Shown: positions 33,561 through 42,022 of the stretch, piece after piece
Position numbering within the stretch: the first letter of the stretch is position 1
Layout of the letters: each line of letters opens with the position of its first letter
Assembly (NCBI GenBank): GCA_028694645.1
Contig: JAQVKM010000001.1
Location: 62,001-126,000 of the forward strand
Direction: 5' to 3'
Origin: Bacilli bacterium
Lineage (GTDB): Bacteria > Bacillota_I > Bacilli_A > RF39 > UBA660
Length of the DNA stretch: 64,000 bases
Notes under the pieces: generated by a model
The model's database searches: none
What the model was told of the DNA's origin: nothing
What the model saw: only the letters and a program-made list of their open reading frames with translations
Translations under genes and position numbers: made by a program

Positions 33561-34391
33561 ATGGCAATAAAAGAAGCTAAAGTAGTTACAATAACATCTG
33601 TTAAGGGTGGAACTGGAAAAACTGTTACAACACTTAATTTAGCTGGAATATTAGAAAATAGAAAACTTAAAGTTTTAATAATAGATTTAGATTTATATGC
33701 TGGCGGAATAGATTTACTATTAAAATTAGAACCAAAAAGAGATTTGTTTAATTTAATAGATGATGTTAATAATAATCAATTTGAATCGATTGATGATTAT
33801 ACATGTAAATATAGTGAATATATAGATGTTATAACTTCACCACATGATCCTAGAAATGCAAATAAAATATATAGTAAATATTTAAATCTTGTTTTAGGAA
33901 AAACAAAGTCAAGATATGATGTAATATTAGTGGATACAAATCATTTTATGAATGATATAAATTTAGTTATGTTCGATGCAAGTGATGAAATAGTATATAT
34001 TATTGATAATGATTTAATAGGACTTAAAAATATGAGAACAATGGTTTCAATATATACTGATATGGAAAAGAAAAATTATAAAATCATTTTAAATGAAGCT
34101 AAAAAGCAAAAAGGATATTTTACTCCTTATGATATAAAACATATGATAAATAATAATATTAATTATACAATACCATCTTCATTTTATATTAAAAATATAG
34201 AAAAATACTTTCTTGATGGAAAAATACCTACTTTAGATAAAAGAATTAAATCTTATCATAAGAAAGGATTAGCTAATTTAGAAAAAATAGCTAATCTATT
34301 ATATAAAGTAGAAAAAAAAGAAAGTAAAGCTCAAATAGAAGAACAAAAAAAAGTAGAAATACAAAATATGTTAAATGAAACAAGAAAGTAG
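33561..34391 (+). CDS. tadZ: TadZ/CpaE-like ParA-superfamily ATPase
   Basis: A 276-residue MinD/ParA-type ATPase with deviant Walker A VKGGTGKTVTTLNLAGIL near the N-terminus (residues about 12-30), switch region LIIDLDLYAGGID and VILVDTNHF. TadZ/CpaE localises the Tad machine in the cell. The N-terminal receiver-like domain of many CpaE proteins is absent, so this is the short form. AGGAGG precedes the ATG, one base after the previous stop. The last 30 residues are Lys/Glu-rich. Confidence 0.88.
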   Translation: MAIKEAKVVTITSVKGGTGKTVTTLNLAGILENRKLKVLIIDLDLYAGGIDLLLKLEPKRDLFNLIDDVNNNQFESIDDYTCKYSEYIDVITSPHDPRNANKIYSKYLNLVLGKTKSRYDVILVDTNHFMNDINLVMFDASDEIVYIIDNDLIGLKNMRTMVSIYTDMEKKNYKIILNEAKKQKGYFTPYDIKHMINNNINYTIPSSFYIKNIEKYFLDGKIPTLDKRIKSYHKKGLANLEKIANLLYKVEKKESKAQIEEQKKVEIQNMLNETRK

Positions 34392-34400
34392 GGATTATAT

Positions 34401-35726
34401 ATGTCAAGCAAAAAATTTGTAGATGAATTTGATATTAAATTAGAAAATCCAGGTTACGAACAAAGAAGTGACTATGATACTTTCCAAAATAAAAAATTAT
34501 TAGAAGAACTTAGAAATAAAATAATTCAAAATTTAATTGATAATAACATTGTTAAAACAGGAACAATGGATGAATATGTTAAACAAGAAATAGATAAATC
34601 AATTGAAGGATATGATTTATCAGTTATTGAAAGAAGTTATATTTATAATTTAATTGATAATGAAATAAGTGGATTTGGTCCAATTAGTGAGTTATTAGAA
34701 GATCCAGATATAACAGAAATAATGGTTAATGGGAAAAATGAAATTTATATTGAATTAGATGGACATGTTATTAAAGATGAAAGTATTTCATTTATTAATG
34801 ATGATCACATTATAAGAACAATACAAAGAATGATTCAACCGCTAGGAAGAACAATAGATACAGCTAATCCAATGGTCGATGCAAGATTAGCTGATGGTTC
34901 TAGATTAAATGCTGTTATTCCACCATTATCTTTAAAAGGACCAGTATTAACAATTAGAAAATTCAAAAAAGAATTAGCTAATATAGATGATTTTTTAAGA
35001 AGTGGAAGTTTAACTCCATATATGGCACGTTTTTTAGAAGCTTGTGTTCAAGCTAAATTAAATATCATTATTTGTGGAGGAACAGGTGGAGGAAAAACGA
35101 CTTTATTAAATGTTTTATCATCTTTCATTGGTAATGATGAGCGTATTATTACAATTGAAGATGCGGCTGAATTAAAGTTAGAGCAAGAACATGTTATTTC
35201 ACTAGAAACAAGATTAACAAATTATGAAGGTGAAGGAGAAATAACAATAAGAGATTTGGTTATTAATTCTCTTCGTATGAGACCAGATCGTATTATTGTT
35301 GGAGAAGTTCGTGGAAAAGAAGCATTTGATATGTTACAAGCTATGAACACAGGACATAGTGGAAGTTTAACTACGATGCATGCTAACTCTGCAATTGTTG
35401 CATTAAATAGACTAGAAACAATGATATTGATGGCGGGAATGGAAATTCCAATAAAAGCTTTAAGAGAGTATATAGCTAATGCTATTGATATCGTAGTACA
35501 TATTCAAAGACTTAGTGATGGAAAAAGAAAAGTTGTAAGTATTTGTGAATTAACTGGATTTTCAGATGATGAGGTTCATATGAAAGAAATATTTGCATTT
35601 AGACAAACAGGGTTAATTGATAATAAACAAGTTGATGGTGAGTTTTTAAAAACTGATTATTTACCTAAAGTTTATCAAGAAATAAAAGATAAAGGAATTG
35701 AAACACTAGAAGATATATTTGGTTAG
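34401..35726 (+). CDS. tadA: TadA/CpaF secretion ATPase
   Basis: A 441-residue type II/IV secretion ATPase that drives Tad pilus assembly as a hexamer at the inner face of the membrane. Motifs seen: Walker A IICGGTGGGKTTLLN (about residue 230), Asp box ERIITIEDAAEL, Walker B MRPDRIIVGEVRG and His box SLTTMHANSA. The N-terminal domain has GFGPISELLEDPDITEIMVN, diagnostic for the CpaF/TadA branch. Length is typical. It lies nine bases after tadZ and 14 before tadB. Confidence 0.95.
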   Translation: MSSKKFVDEFDIKLENPGYEQRSDYDTFQNKKLLEELRNKIIQNLIDNNIVKTGTMDEYVKQEIDKSIEGYDLSVIERSYIYNLIDNEISGFGPISELLEDPDITEIMVNGKNEIYIELDGHVIKDESISFINDDHIIRTIQRMIQPLGRTIDTANPMVDARLADGSRLNAVIPPLSLKGPVLTIRKFKKELANIDDFLRSGSLTPYMARFLEACVQAKLNIIICGGTGGGKTTLLNVLSSFIGNDERIITIEDAAELKLEQEHVISLETRLTNYEGEGEITIRDLVINSLRMRPDRIIVGEVRGKEAFDMLQAMNTGHSGSLTTMHANSAIVALNRLETMILMAGMEIPIKALREYIANAIDIVVHIQRLSDGKRKVVSICELTGFSDDEVHMKEIFAFRQTGLIDNKQVDGEFLKTDYLPKVYQEIKDKGIETLEDIFG

Positions 35727-35740
35727 ATTGAGGTGATGAT

Positions 35741-37246
35741 ATGGAAGAATTAAGTTTATTTGAAACAGATGGAATAAGTAATCAACAGTTAAATGTCGTT
35801 TACACACCTAGTTCTTCTGTAGCAAAGTATAGTTATGAAATAATCAAAAATAATGAAACATCCGAAATTTATAGTATTAGTACTAATAAATCTTCAGTTA
35901 TCAATTTATTTGAAACAGGTAATTATCAAATAGTAATAACAGAATATGATTATTACAATAAAAAAACTGTAAGATCAAGTGGCAATTATCGTCTAGATTT
36001 AGAAAGCCCTATTTTAGTGGCAGAAGATTCAATAACTGTTGTAAAATTGAATAAAGATCAAACTTATTCTTTGGAAGAATTAGGTATTTCAGCTACTGAT
36101 GTTCATGATGGGAAAATTGATAATATTTCTTGTGATTTTGATAATGTTGATTTTACATCATTAGGATTACAAAAATTAACATGTAGTGTAGCTGATCAAG
36201 CCAATAATGTTACAACAAAAGAAATAAGTATTAATGTTATAACAAGTAATGTTTTTTATATTGTTATGTTACAATTTAGTTTTATTTTAATATTGCTTGG
36301 TTTATTAATTTATGTTCTTCGCTTTAGAAGAAGTCTTAATTATGAAAAAGTAGTATCAAAATATAGTTTAAAACCAATTAATGATAGAACAGTTTCTTTA
36401 TTTGATCAATTATTAAGTTTTTATAAAAGATTAAATAAAAAACTAACACTACATTTAAATAAATCACAATTTTTAACTAAATATAGTAAAAAATATCATA
36501 AATATTTGGTTTTATATAATAATATTTATGAAACAGAAATGCAATTTATATCAACTAAATTAATTTTAGGAACATCATTTATTTTAGTAGCAATGTTTTC
36601 TAAATTAGTTAGATATGAAATGTTAAATTTATATGAATTTAGTTTACCATTTGTTTTTGGTTTTTTCTTGCCAGATATTATTTATTGGTATCGATATAAA
36701 TTACATCACGATAAATTAGAAAATGATTTATTACAAGGTATTATTATTATGAATAATGCATTTAAATCAGGCAGAAGTATAACACAAGCTGTTGAATTAG
36801 TTAGTAAAGAATTAAAAGGCCCTATGGCACTTGAATTTGGTAAAATGTATATGGAACTTAATTTTGGTCTTTCAGTTGATGTAGTTTTTGGTAGATTAGC
36901 TGAAAGAATTAATTTAGAAGAAGTTTCTTATTTAACAGCATCACTTACTATTTTAAATAGAACTGGTGGAAATATAATTAAAGTATTTACATCAATTGAA
37001 AATAATTTATTTAGTAAAAAGAGATTAAAATTGGAATTAAGATCATTAACTGGAAGTTCTAAATTAATAATGTATGTATTATATGCGGTACCAGCATTAT
37101 TTATATTATTTATAAGCTTAATTAGTCCAACTTACTTCAAACCATTTTATACAACAACAATAGGAATAATTATGATGTTCATAATGAGTATTATATATAT
37201 TGCATATGTATGGTTTGTTCAAAAAATAATGAAAGTAAGGATGTGA
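35741..37246 (+). CDS. tadB: TadB-like inner-membrane protein with N-terminal Ig-like extension
   Basis: A 501-residue protein. Residues about 220-501 are a TadB/GspF-type domain (NAFKSGRSITQAVELVSKEL, LNFGLSVDVVFGRLAERI, and C-terminal membrane helices). Residues 1-165 are an unusual addition: beta-rich, with a DUF5011/HYR-like module (DLESPILVAEDSITVVKLNK, ATDVHDGKID, LTCSVADQANN), followed by a membrane helix (about 172-192). There is no signal peptide, and a TGA stop four codons upstream rules out a longer start. If this domain is outside, the first helix must insert N-out. Usual TadB is about 300 residues. GAGGTGATG precedes the ATG. Confidence 0.85.
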   Translation: MEELSLFETDGISNQQLNVVYTPSSSVAKYSYEIIKNNETSEIYSISTNKSSVINLFETGNYQIVITEYDYYNKKTVRSSGNYRLDLESPILVAEDSITVVKLNKDQTYSLEELGISATDVHDGKIDNISCDFDNVDFTSLGLQKLTCSVADQANNVTTKEISINVITSNVFYIVMLQFSFILILLGLLIYVLRFRRSLNYEKVVSKYSLKPINDRTVSLFDQLLSFYKRLNKKLTLHLNKSQFLTKYSKKYHKYLVLYNNIYETEMQFISTKLILGTSFILVAMFSKLVRYEMLNLYEFSLPFVFGFFLPDIIYWYRYKLHHDKLENDLLQGIIIMNNAFKSGRSITQAVELVSKELKGPMALEFGKMYMELNFGLSVDVVFGRLAERINLEEVSYLTASLTILNRTGGNIIKVFTSIENNLFSKKRLKLELRSLTGSSKLIMYVLYAVPALFILFISLISPTYFKPFYTTTIGIIMMFIMSIIYIAYVWFVQKIMKVRM

Positions 37247-37250
37247 TCAA

Positions 37251-37949
37251 ATGAAAGGAAATAGTATAATAAGAAAAATATATCGCGAAGAAGATATAAA
37301 AAAAATATCAAATGATATTTTAATGCTTGGTAACAATTGTAAATTTGATGCTCTACAATTTTTAAATTTAAGGCTCATAACAACAACTATAATATTTTTA
37401 GGATTATTATATTCAAATGATTTTGGATATGTTCTAGCTCCTATTATAGCTGTTATTTATTATTATTTTATACAATATGTTTTAATTAAAAATCCAATTA
37501 AAAAAAGAATAAAAGATCTAGATCATCAAGCTTTATATTTTTTTGAAATATTAACATTGACATTAGAATCAGGACGTAATCTTGAAAATGCTTTAGAAGT
37601 AGCTGTTTTTAATGTTGATTCTGAACTATCTAATGAATTTAAAAAAGCTTTGTTTGAAGTTAAATTTGGTAAATCTTTAATGGAAGCATTAGAAAATATG
37701 AAAAAAAGAATACCATCTGAAACAATAAATAATATTTTGTTAAATATTACTCAAACAAATGTTTTTGGAAATAGTATATTAGATACAATGAATAGTCAAA
37801 TAGAGTTTTTAAGAGATAAACAAATATTAGAAATTAAAAAAGAAATTAATGAAATACCAAATAAAGTAAGTATATTATCAGTAATATTTGTTGTGCCATT
37901 AATACTTATTTTAGTTCTTGGACCATTTATAATAAATCTTTTAGGATAG
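37251..37949 (+). CDS. tadC: TadC-like inner-membrane protein
   Basis: A 232-residue GspF/TadC-family membrane protein. ALYFFEILTLTLESGRNLENALE is the typical F-domain start, then FGKSLMEALENMKKRIPS and a C-terminal hydrophobic helix (ILSVIFVVPLILILVLGPFI). Two N-terminal helices are at about 42-80. With TadB it forms the platform of the Tad machine. It starts four bases after the tadB stop and precedes murC by 10 bases. It is shorter than proteobacterial TadC. Confidence 0.88.
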   Translation: MKGNSIIRKIYREEDIKKISNDILMLGNNCKFDALQFLNLRLITTTIIFLGLLYSNDFGYVLAPIIAVIYYYFIQYVLIKNPIKKRIKDLDHQALYFFEILTLTLESGRNLENALEVAVFNVDSELSNEFKKALFEVKFGKSLMEALENMKKRIPSETINNILLNITQTNVFGNSILDTMNSQIEFLRDKQILEIKKEINEIPNKVSILSVIFVVPLILILVLGPFIINLLG

Positions 37950-37959
37950 GAGAATTTTT

Positions 37960-39264
37960 ATGTATCATTTTGTTGGAATTAAAGGGACTGGCATGAGTGC
38001 ATTAGCACAAATTTTACATCAACTAGGATATACAGTGCAGGGAAGTGATTTAGAAAAACATTTTTTCACTGAAGATAAACTTCATGAATTAGGGATTAAA
38101 ATATTACCATTTGATGAAAATAATATTAATAAAGATATGAAAGTAGTTAGAGGAGCATCATTTGATGATGAACATCCTGAAATAAAAAAAGCTTTAGAGT
38201 TGGATGTGCCAATATTTACATATCCAGAAATGCTAGGTAGTTTAACTAAAAAATTTAAAACAATTTGTGTTGCTGGTTGTCACGGTAAAACAACAACAAC
38301 AGCTATGTTTGCTCATGTTTTTGGAGAATTAAGAGGAATTAATTATTTAATAGGTGATGGAACAGGATATGCATCTGCAGATAATGAATATTTTGTTTTA
38401 GAATCATGTGAGTATCGAAGACATTTTTTAAATTATAATCCATATTATGCTATTATAACAAATATCGATTTGGATCATGTTGATTATTATAAAGATATTG
38501 ATGATGTTATAGATGCTTATACTTCTTATGCGAATAAAGCTGAAAAAATGGTTATAGCTTGTGGTGATGATCCATATACTCATTCATTAGAACTTACTAA
38601 ACCAATTTTCTATTATGGTATTGATGAAGATAATGATATTATAGCCAAAGAAATAGAATATAAAGAAAATGGTATTAGTTTTGAAGTAGAGGCTGAAGGA
38701 AATTATTATGGCAATTTTGATTTACCAATATATGGAAAACATATGTTATTAGATGCACTTGCTGTTATATCTACTTGTTATTATGAAAGAATGGAAGCTA
38801 AAGATGTTAGTAAAATTTTTAAAACATTTAAAGGAGCTAAAAGAAGATTTTCTGAAGTTATAGTTAATGATGCGGTTGTAATTGATGATTATGCACATCA
38901 TCCAGGAGAAATAAAAGCTACTATTAAAGCAGTTAAACAAAAATATCCAAACAAAAAAATTATAGCTGTTTTTCAACCTCATACTTTTAGTAGAACAAAA
39001 GAATTTGCTATTTCTATAGCTGAAGCACTTAATTTAGCTAATAAAGCATATGTATTAGATATTTTTCCTTCAAGAGAAAAACAAGAAAATTATCCTGATA
39101 TAAACTCAAATATCATTATTGATAAATTAAATGATGGAGAACATATAGATATTACTGAAGCACAAAAATTAAGTCAATATAAAGAATCAGTTATATTATT
39201 CATGAGTCCTAATGATGTATCAAAATTAGAAAATGATTTAATAAATTTATTACAAAACAATTAA
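37960..39264 (+). CDS. murC: UDP-N-acetylmuramate--L-alanine ligase MurC
   Basis: A 434-residue Mur ligase that adds L-Ala to UDP-MurNAc using ATP. Visible blocks: the N-terminal Rossmann GIKGTGMSALAQILHQLGY, ATP loop VAGCHGKTTTTAMFAHV (about residue 108), NIDLDHVDYY, and FKGAKRRF with DDYAHHPGEI in the C-terminal part. All are intact and the length is usual. Unusually, it is the last gene of the Tad operon, 10 bases after tadC with AGGAG, instead of lying with murG-murB upstream. A terminator follows. Confidence 0.95.
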   Translation: MYHFVGIKGTGMSALAQILHQLGYTVQGSDLEKHFFTEDKLHELGIKILPFDENNINKDMKVVRGASFDDEHPEIKKALELDVPIFTYPEMLGSLTKKFKTICVAGCHGKTTTTAMFAHVFGELRGINYLIGDGTGYASADNEYFVLESCEYRRHFLNYNPYYAIITNIDLDHVDYYKDIDDVIDAYTSYANKAEKMVIACGDDPYTHSLELTKPIFYYGIDEDNDIIAKEIEYKENGISFEVEAEGNYYGNFDLPIYGKHMLLDALAVISTCYYERMEAKDVSKIFKTFKGAKRRFSEVIVNDAVVIDDYAHHPGEIKATIKAVKQKYPNKKIIAVFQPHTFSRTKEFAISIAEALNLANKAYVLDIFPSREKQENYPDINSNIIIDKLNDGEHIDITEAQKLSQYKESVILFMSPNDVSKLENDLINLLQNN

Positions 39265-39273
39265 TTATTAACT

Positions 39274-39299
39274 AAAGTATCTTTTTAAGATACTTTTTT
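39274..39299 (+). terminator. Terminator of the Tad-murC operon
   Basis: AAAGTATCTT / AAGATACTTT stem with loop TTT and T-run. Confidence 0.85.
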
Positions 39300-39331
39300 A
39301 AATATAACATATAATATAATAGGTGATCTAT

Positions 39332-39913
39332 ATGAAAATGGTAGGAATAATATTAAGAAATAATAATAAAAAATTAACATTAAATAAAGAAATAGTAGAT
39401 ATCATAATAAAATATAATGCTATACCTATTGGCATTGTAAATGATAAATTTGATGAAAAAATAATCAATATATGTGATGGATTTATATTACAAGGTGGAA
39501 ATGATATAAATAAAAATGATTTAAAAATAGTTAAATATTTATATGATAATAATATTCCAACTTTAGGTATTTGTTTAGGAATGCAAATGATGAGTATTAT
39601 TTTAAAAGGTAAATTAAAAAAAATAAATAATGAAAAACATAAAAGTGATAAAAAATATGTTCATAAAATTAAAATAGATGAAAAATCAAAATTATATGAA
39701 ATAATTTCAAAAGAAATTATATTAGTAAACAGTAGGCATTTAGAACATATAACAAATATAAATAAATATGTAACCTCTTATTCTTTTGATAATATAGTTG
39801 AATCAATTGAAGATAAAAACAAAACTTTTTTTATAGGACTACAGTGGCATCCTGAATCTATAAAAGATAGCAATAGTAAAAAAATATTTGATTTCTTTTT
39901 TAATACAATATAA
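39332..39913 (+). CDS. Class I glutamine amidotransferase-like (peptidase C26) protein
   Basis: A 193-residue protein of the gamma-glutamyl-gamma-aminobutyrate hydrolase (C26) type. The nucleophile elbow TLGICLGMQMMSI carries the catalytic Cys, and LQWHPESIKD the His and Glu of the triad; DGFILQGGNDINK is the oxyanion-side loop typical of C26. It is shorter than PuuD (about 250). The substrate is probably a gamma-glutamyl compound, but it is not determined. ATG 39332 is preferred (AGGTGAT upstream); GTG 39323 overlaps that site. It stands alone between terminators. Confidence 0.85.
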   Translation: MKMVGIILRNNNKKLTLNKEIVDIIIKYNAIPIGIVNDKFDEKIINICDGFILQGGNDINKNDLKIVKYLYDNNIPTLGICLGMQMMSIILKGKLKKINNEKHKSDKKYVHKIKIDEKSKLYEIISKEIILVNSRHLEHITNINKYVTSYSFDNIVESIEDKNKTFFIGLQWHPESIKDSNSKKIFDFFFNTI

Positions 39914-39935
39914 AAACACAAATAAATTGTGTTTT
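39914..39935. terminator. Bidirectional terminator
   Basis: AAAACACAA / TTGTGTTTT stem with a 4-base loop between convergent genes. Confidence 0.8.
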
Positions 39936-40293
39936 AATTTGCTCTAACTTTATTAATCGTTAATTTTTTTTGTAAAGCCTTTTCATAACAATTAGAAGCT
40001 TCTTTTATAGCCTCATATCGATTTAAAACTTTGCTTAATTTATTATTATTAATGTGATAATTACTAAGAGGTTCCATATACTCAATTAAGTGATATGGAG
40101 AATTAGAATTTGTATCCATAGATAATAAAATTTTAGGATTTTTCAAATCAATAAATTTATCATTACTTGTTTTTTTTAAAATTGTCCAATATCTAAATGT
40201 AATTAATTCTTCTTTTATTAAGTCATTTAAATTAGGTTTTAAAACTTTAATGTGACCAATATATAAATCGTTTAAATAATACTTTTCAAACAT
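39934..40293 (-). CDS. Unknown 119-residue protein
   Basis: A short soluble protein I do not recognise. It is alpha/beta in predicted character, has YYLNDLYIGHIKVL at the N-terminus, ITFRYWTILKK and NRYEAIKEASNCYEKALQKK, and no signal peptide or membrane helix. GAGGAGAG precedes the start on the minus strand. It is convergent with the C26 gene and divergent from the XRE regulator, whose operator-like inverted repeat lies about 75 bases from its start. Confidence 0.65.
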   Translation of the reverse strand: MFEKYYLNDLYIGHIKVLKPNLNDLIKEELITFRYWTILKKTSNDKFIDLKNPKILLSMDTNSNSPYHLIEYMEPLSNYHINNNKLSKVLNRYEAIKEASNCYEKALQKKLTINKVRAN

Positions 40294-40365
40294 ACTTTCT
40301 CTCCTCGGTAATATTCATTTTATCATTTTTAAAAATAATGTCAAGAAAAAATTTTATGAAATAAA

Positions 40366-40433
40366 TATGTAAAATAAACTTGACATAATATATATAAAGG
40401 AATACAATAATATTGTAAAGCTTATTTTACATA
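40366..40433. promoter_or_regulatory. Inverted-repeat operator pair around the XRE promoter
   Basis: TATGTAAAATAAACTT (40366-40381) and AAGCTTATTTTACATA (40418-40433) are complementary at 15 of 16 positions. The left arm touches the -35 element and the right arm lies in the transcript leader just before the ribosome-binding site. Confidence 0.65.
40380..40408 (+). promoter_or_regulatory. Sigma-A promoter of the XRE regulator
   Basis: TTGACA (40380-40385) and TACAAT (40403-40408), 17-base spacer. Confidence 0.75.
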
Positions 40434-40444
40434 GGAGATGGTGT

Positions 40445-40660
40445 ATGAAAAATAATTTAGAAATACTGAGAAAAGAAAAAAACATTTCTCAGGAAGAATT
40501 AGCTCTTATTTTAGAAGTTTCTAGACAAACAATAAGTTCTTTAGAAAACGGAAGATATTGCCCATCTATTTTATTGGCATTTAAAATATCTATATATTTT
40601 AATTTACCAATTGAAAAAATATTTATATATGAAGGAGAACAAAATGAAAAGAGAAATTAA
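40445..40660 (+). CDS. XRE-family (Cro/C1-type) regulator
   Basis: A 71-residue DNA-binding protein made of one helix-turn-helix domain: LRKEKNISQEELALILEVSR followed by QTISSLENGRYCPS. It belongs to the small YozG-like regulators usually followed by a membrane protein gene, as here. It should bind the 16-bp inverted repeat that brackets its own promoter and thus regulate itself and the partner. AGGAGATG precedes the ATG. The 3' end overlaps the next gene by 17 bases, so the two are coupled. Confidence 0.9.
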   Translation: MKNNLEILRKEKNISQEELALILEVSRQTISSLENGRYCPSILLAFKISIYFNLPIEKIFIYEGEQNEKRN

Positions 40661-41060
40661 ATTTAGAATTGTATTTTCATCTATTATTTTCTTAATAGCA
40701 CTAATATGTATTATTTATAGTTTTGCTTTTTATCAAGGTGAAAGTAGGGAATATATAAGTGGATTTGGATTTGGATTATTATCTGTTTCATTATTTATTA
40801 TAGTAAAAAACATTATAATAATAAATAATCCAAAAAAATTAAAGAAAATAGAAATAGAAGAAAAAGATGAAAGAAATTTAAAAATAATGTGTAACTCATA
40901 TGCTTTAGCATTTAGAATAACATTATTAATTGAAGCATTTAGCTGTATAATTATAACTTTACTTAATATGAAAGATATTTCTATGGCTATAGCTTCATTA
41001 TTATCAATTCAATTATTTATTTATCTTATAACTTATCTTATTATGTCAAAAAAGATATAG
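40644..41060 (+). CDS. Membrane protein coupled to the XRE regulator (DUF2178/DUF3796-like)
   Basis: A 138-residue protein with four membrane helices in two pairs, separated by a charged loop containing IEIEEKDERNLKIMCNSYAL, the conserved feature of small membrane partners of XRE regulators in Firmicutes and archaea. Its function is unknown. ATG 40644 with AAGGAG is chosen; the in-frame upstream ATG codons lie within the regulator and have no good site. An ABC exporter with its own promoter follows and may be the controlled target. Confidence 0.72.
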   Translation: MKREIKFRIVFSSIIFLIALICIIYSFAFYQGESREYISGFGFGLLSVSLFIIVKNIIIINNPKKLKKIEIEEKDERNLKIMCNSYALAFRITLLIEAFSCIIITLLNMKDISMAIASLLSIQLFIYLITYLIMSKKI

Positions 41061-41068
41061 CTAATTAT

Positions 41069-41098
41069 TTGACATTTAAGTAAATAATTATATATAAT
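41069..41098 (+). promoter_or_regulatory. Sigma-A promoter of the ABC exporter
   Basis: TTGACA (41069-41074) and TATAAT (41093-41098), 18-base spacer, close to AAAGGAG and the ATG at 41126. Confidence 0.65.
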
Positions 41099-41125
41099 AG
41101 TATAGAAAGTAAAAGGAGATTATGT

Positions 41126-42022
41126 ATGTTAAAATTGGAAAATGTAACAAAATACTATGGTGATTTTTTAGCAGTTGATAATTTATCATTTGAAGTTAAA
41201 CCAGGAGAAATTTTTGGTTTATTAGGGGTAAATGGAGCTGGTAAAACAACAACATTTAGAATGATAATGGGTCTATTAGATCCAACAAGTGGGGTAATTA
41301 CTTTAGATGGCAAAAACATTGATTATGATGTAACAGATAATATTGGTTTTTTAACTGAAGAAAGAAGTTTGCTTGTAAAATTAACAGTTAAAGAACAATG
41401 TTTATATTATGGTAACCTAAAAGGAATGTCAGAAAGAAAAATATTAGAAAGAATGGATTATTTATTAGATAGATTTGGAATAAGCGATTATAAAGATAAA
41501 AAAATTAAAGAATTATCTAAAGGTAATCAACAAAAAATACAATTTATAACAGCTATTATAAATGAACCAAAATTACTAATATTAGATGAACCTTTTTCAG
41601 GATTAGATCCATTTAATACAGAATTATTTAAAGATATGATAGTTGAAATGTCAAATAATGGAAGTATGATTATATTCTCATCACACAGAATGGAACATGT
41701 GGAATTGTTTTGTAAAAAACTAGTTATAATTTTACGTGGTAAATCTGTTTTAGAAGGAGAATTAAAAGAAATAAAAGAAAAATATCAAAAGAAAAATATT
41801 TTTATAGCTGGCGATATAACTAAGGAGCAATTGGAAAAAATAACTGGAGTTTATCAAGTTGTTGAAAGAGCAAGTGACTTTGAAGTAAAAATTAATGATT
41901 CTAGTATTGTTCCAAATGTATTTCAAGAAATAAAAAATAATGTTATTACAAAATTTGTTGTTGAAGAACCAACATTAAATGAAATATTTGTTGCGAAAGT
42001 AGGTGAATCATTTGAAAAATAA
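41126..42022 (+). CDS. ABC transporter ATP-binding protein (NatA-like)
   Basis: A 298-residue ATPase. Walker A is LLGVNGAGKTTTFRM (about residues 33-47), the ABC signature is ELSKGNQQKIQF (about 131-142), Walker B is LLILDEPFSGLDP, and the switch His is in IFSSHRMEHVE. The last 80 residues form the DUF4162-type C-terminal domain typical of the NatA/drug-exporter branch. With the following permease it forms an ABC-2 type exporter; sodium, drug or lipid export are all possible. Its 3' end overlaps the permease gene by 20 bases. Confidence 0.92.
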   Translation: MLKLENVTKYYGDFLAVDNLSFEVKPGEIFGLLGVNGAGKTTTFRMIMGLLDPTSGVITLDGKNIDYDVTDNIGFLTEERSLLVKLTVKEQCLYYGNLKGMSERKILERMDYLLDRFGISDYKDKKIKELSKGNQQKIQFITAIINEPKLLILDEPFSGLDPFNTELFKDMIVEMSNNGSMIIFSSHRMEHVELFCKKLVIILRGKSVLEGELKEIKEKYQKKNIFIAGDITKEQLEKITGVYQVVERASDFEVKINDSSIVPNVFQEIKNNVITKFVVEEPTLNEIFVAKVGESFEK

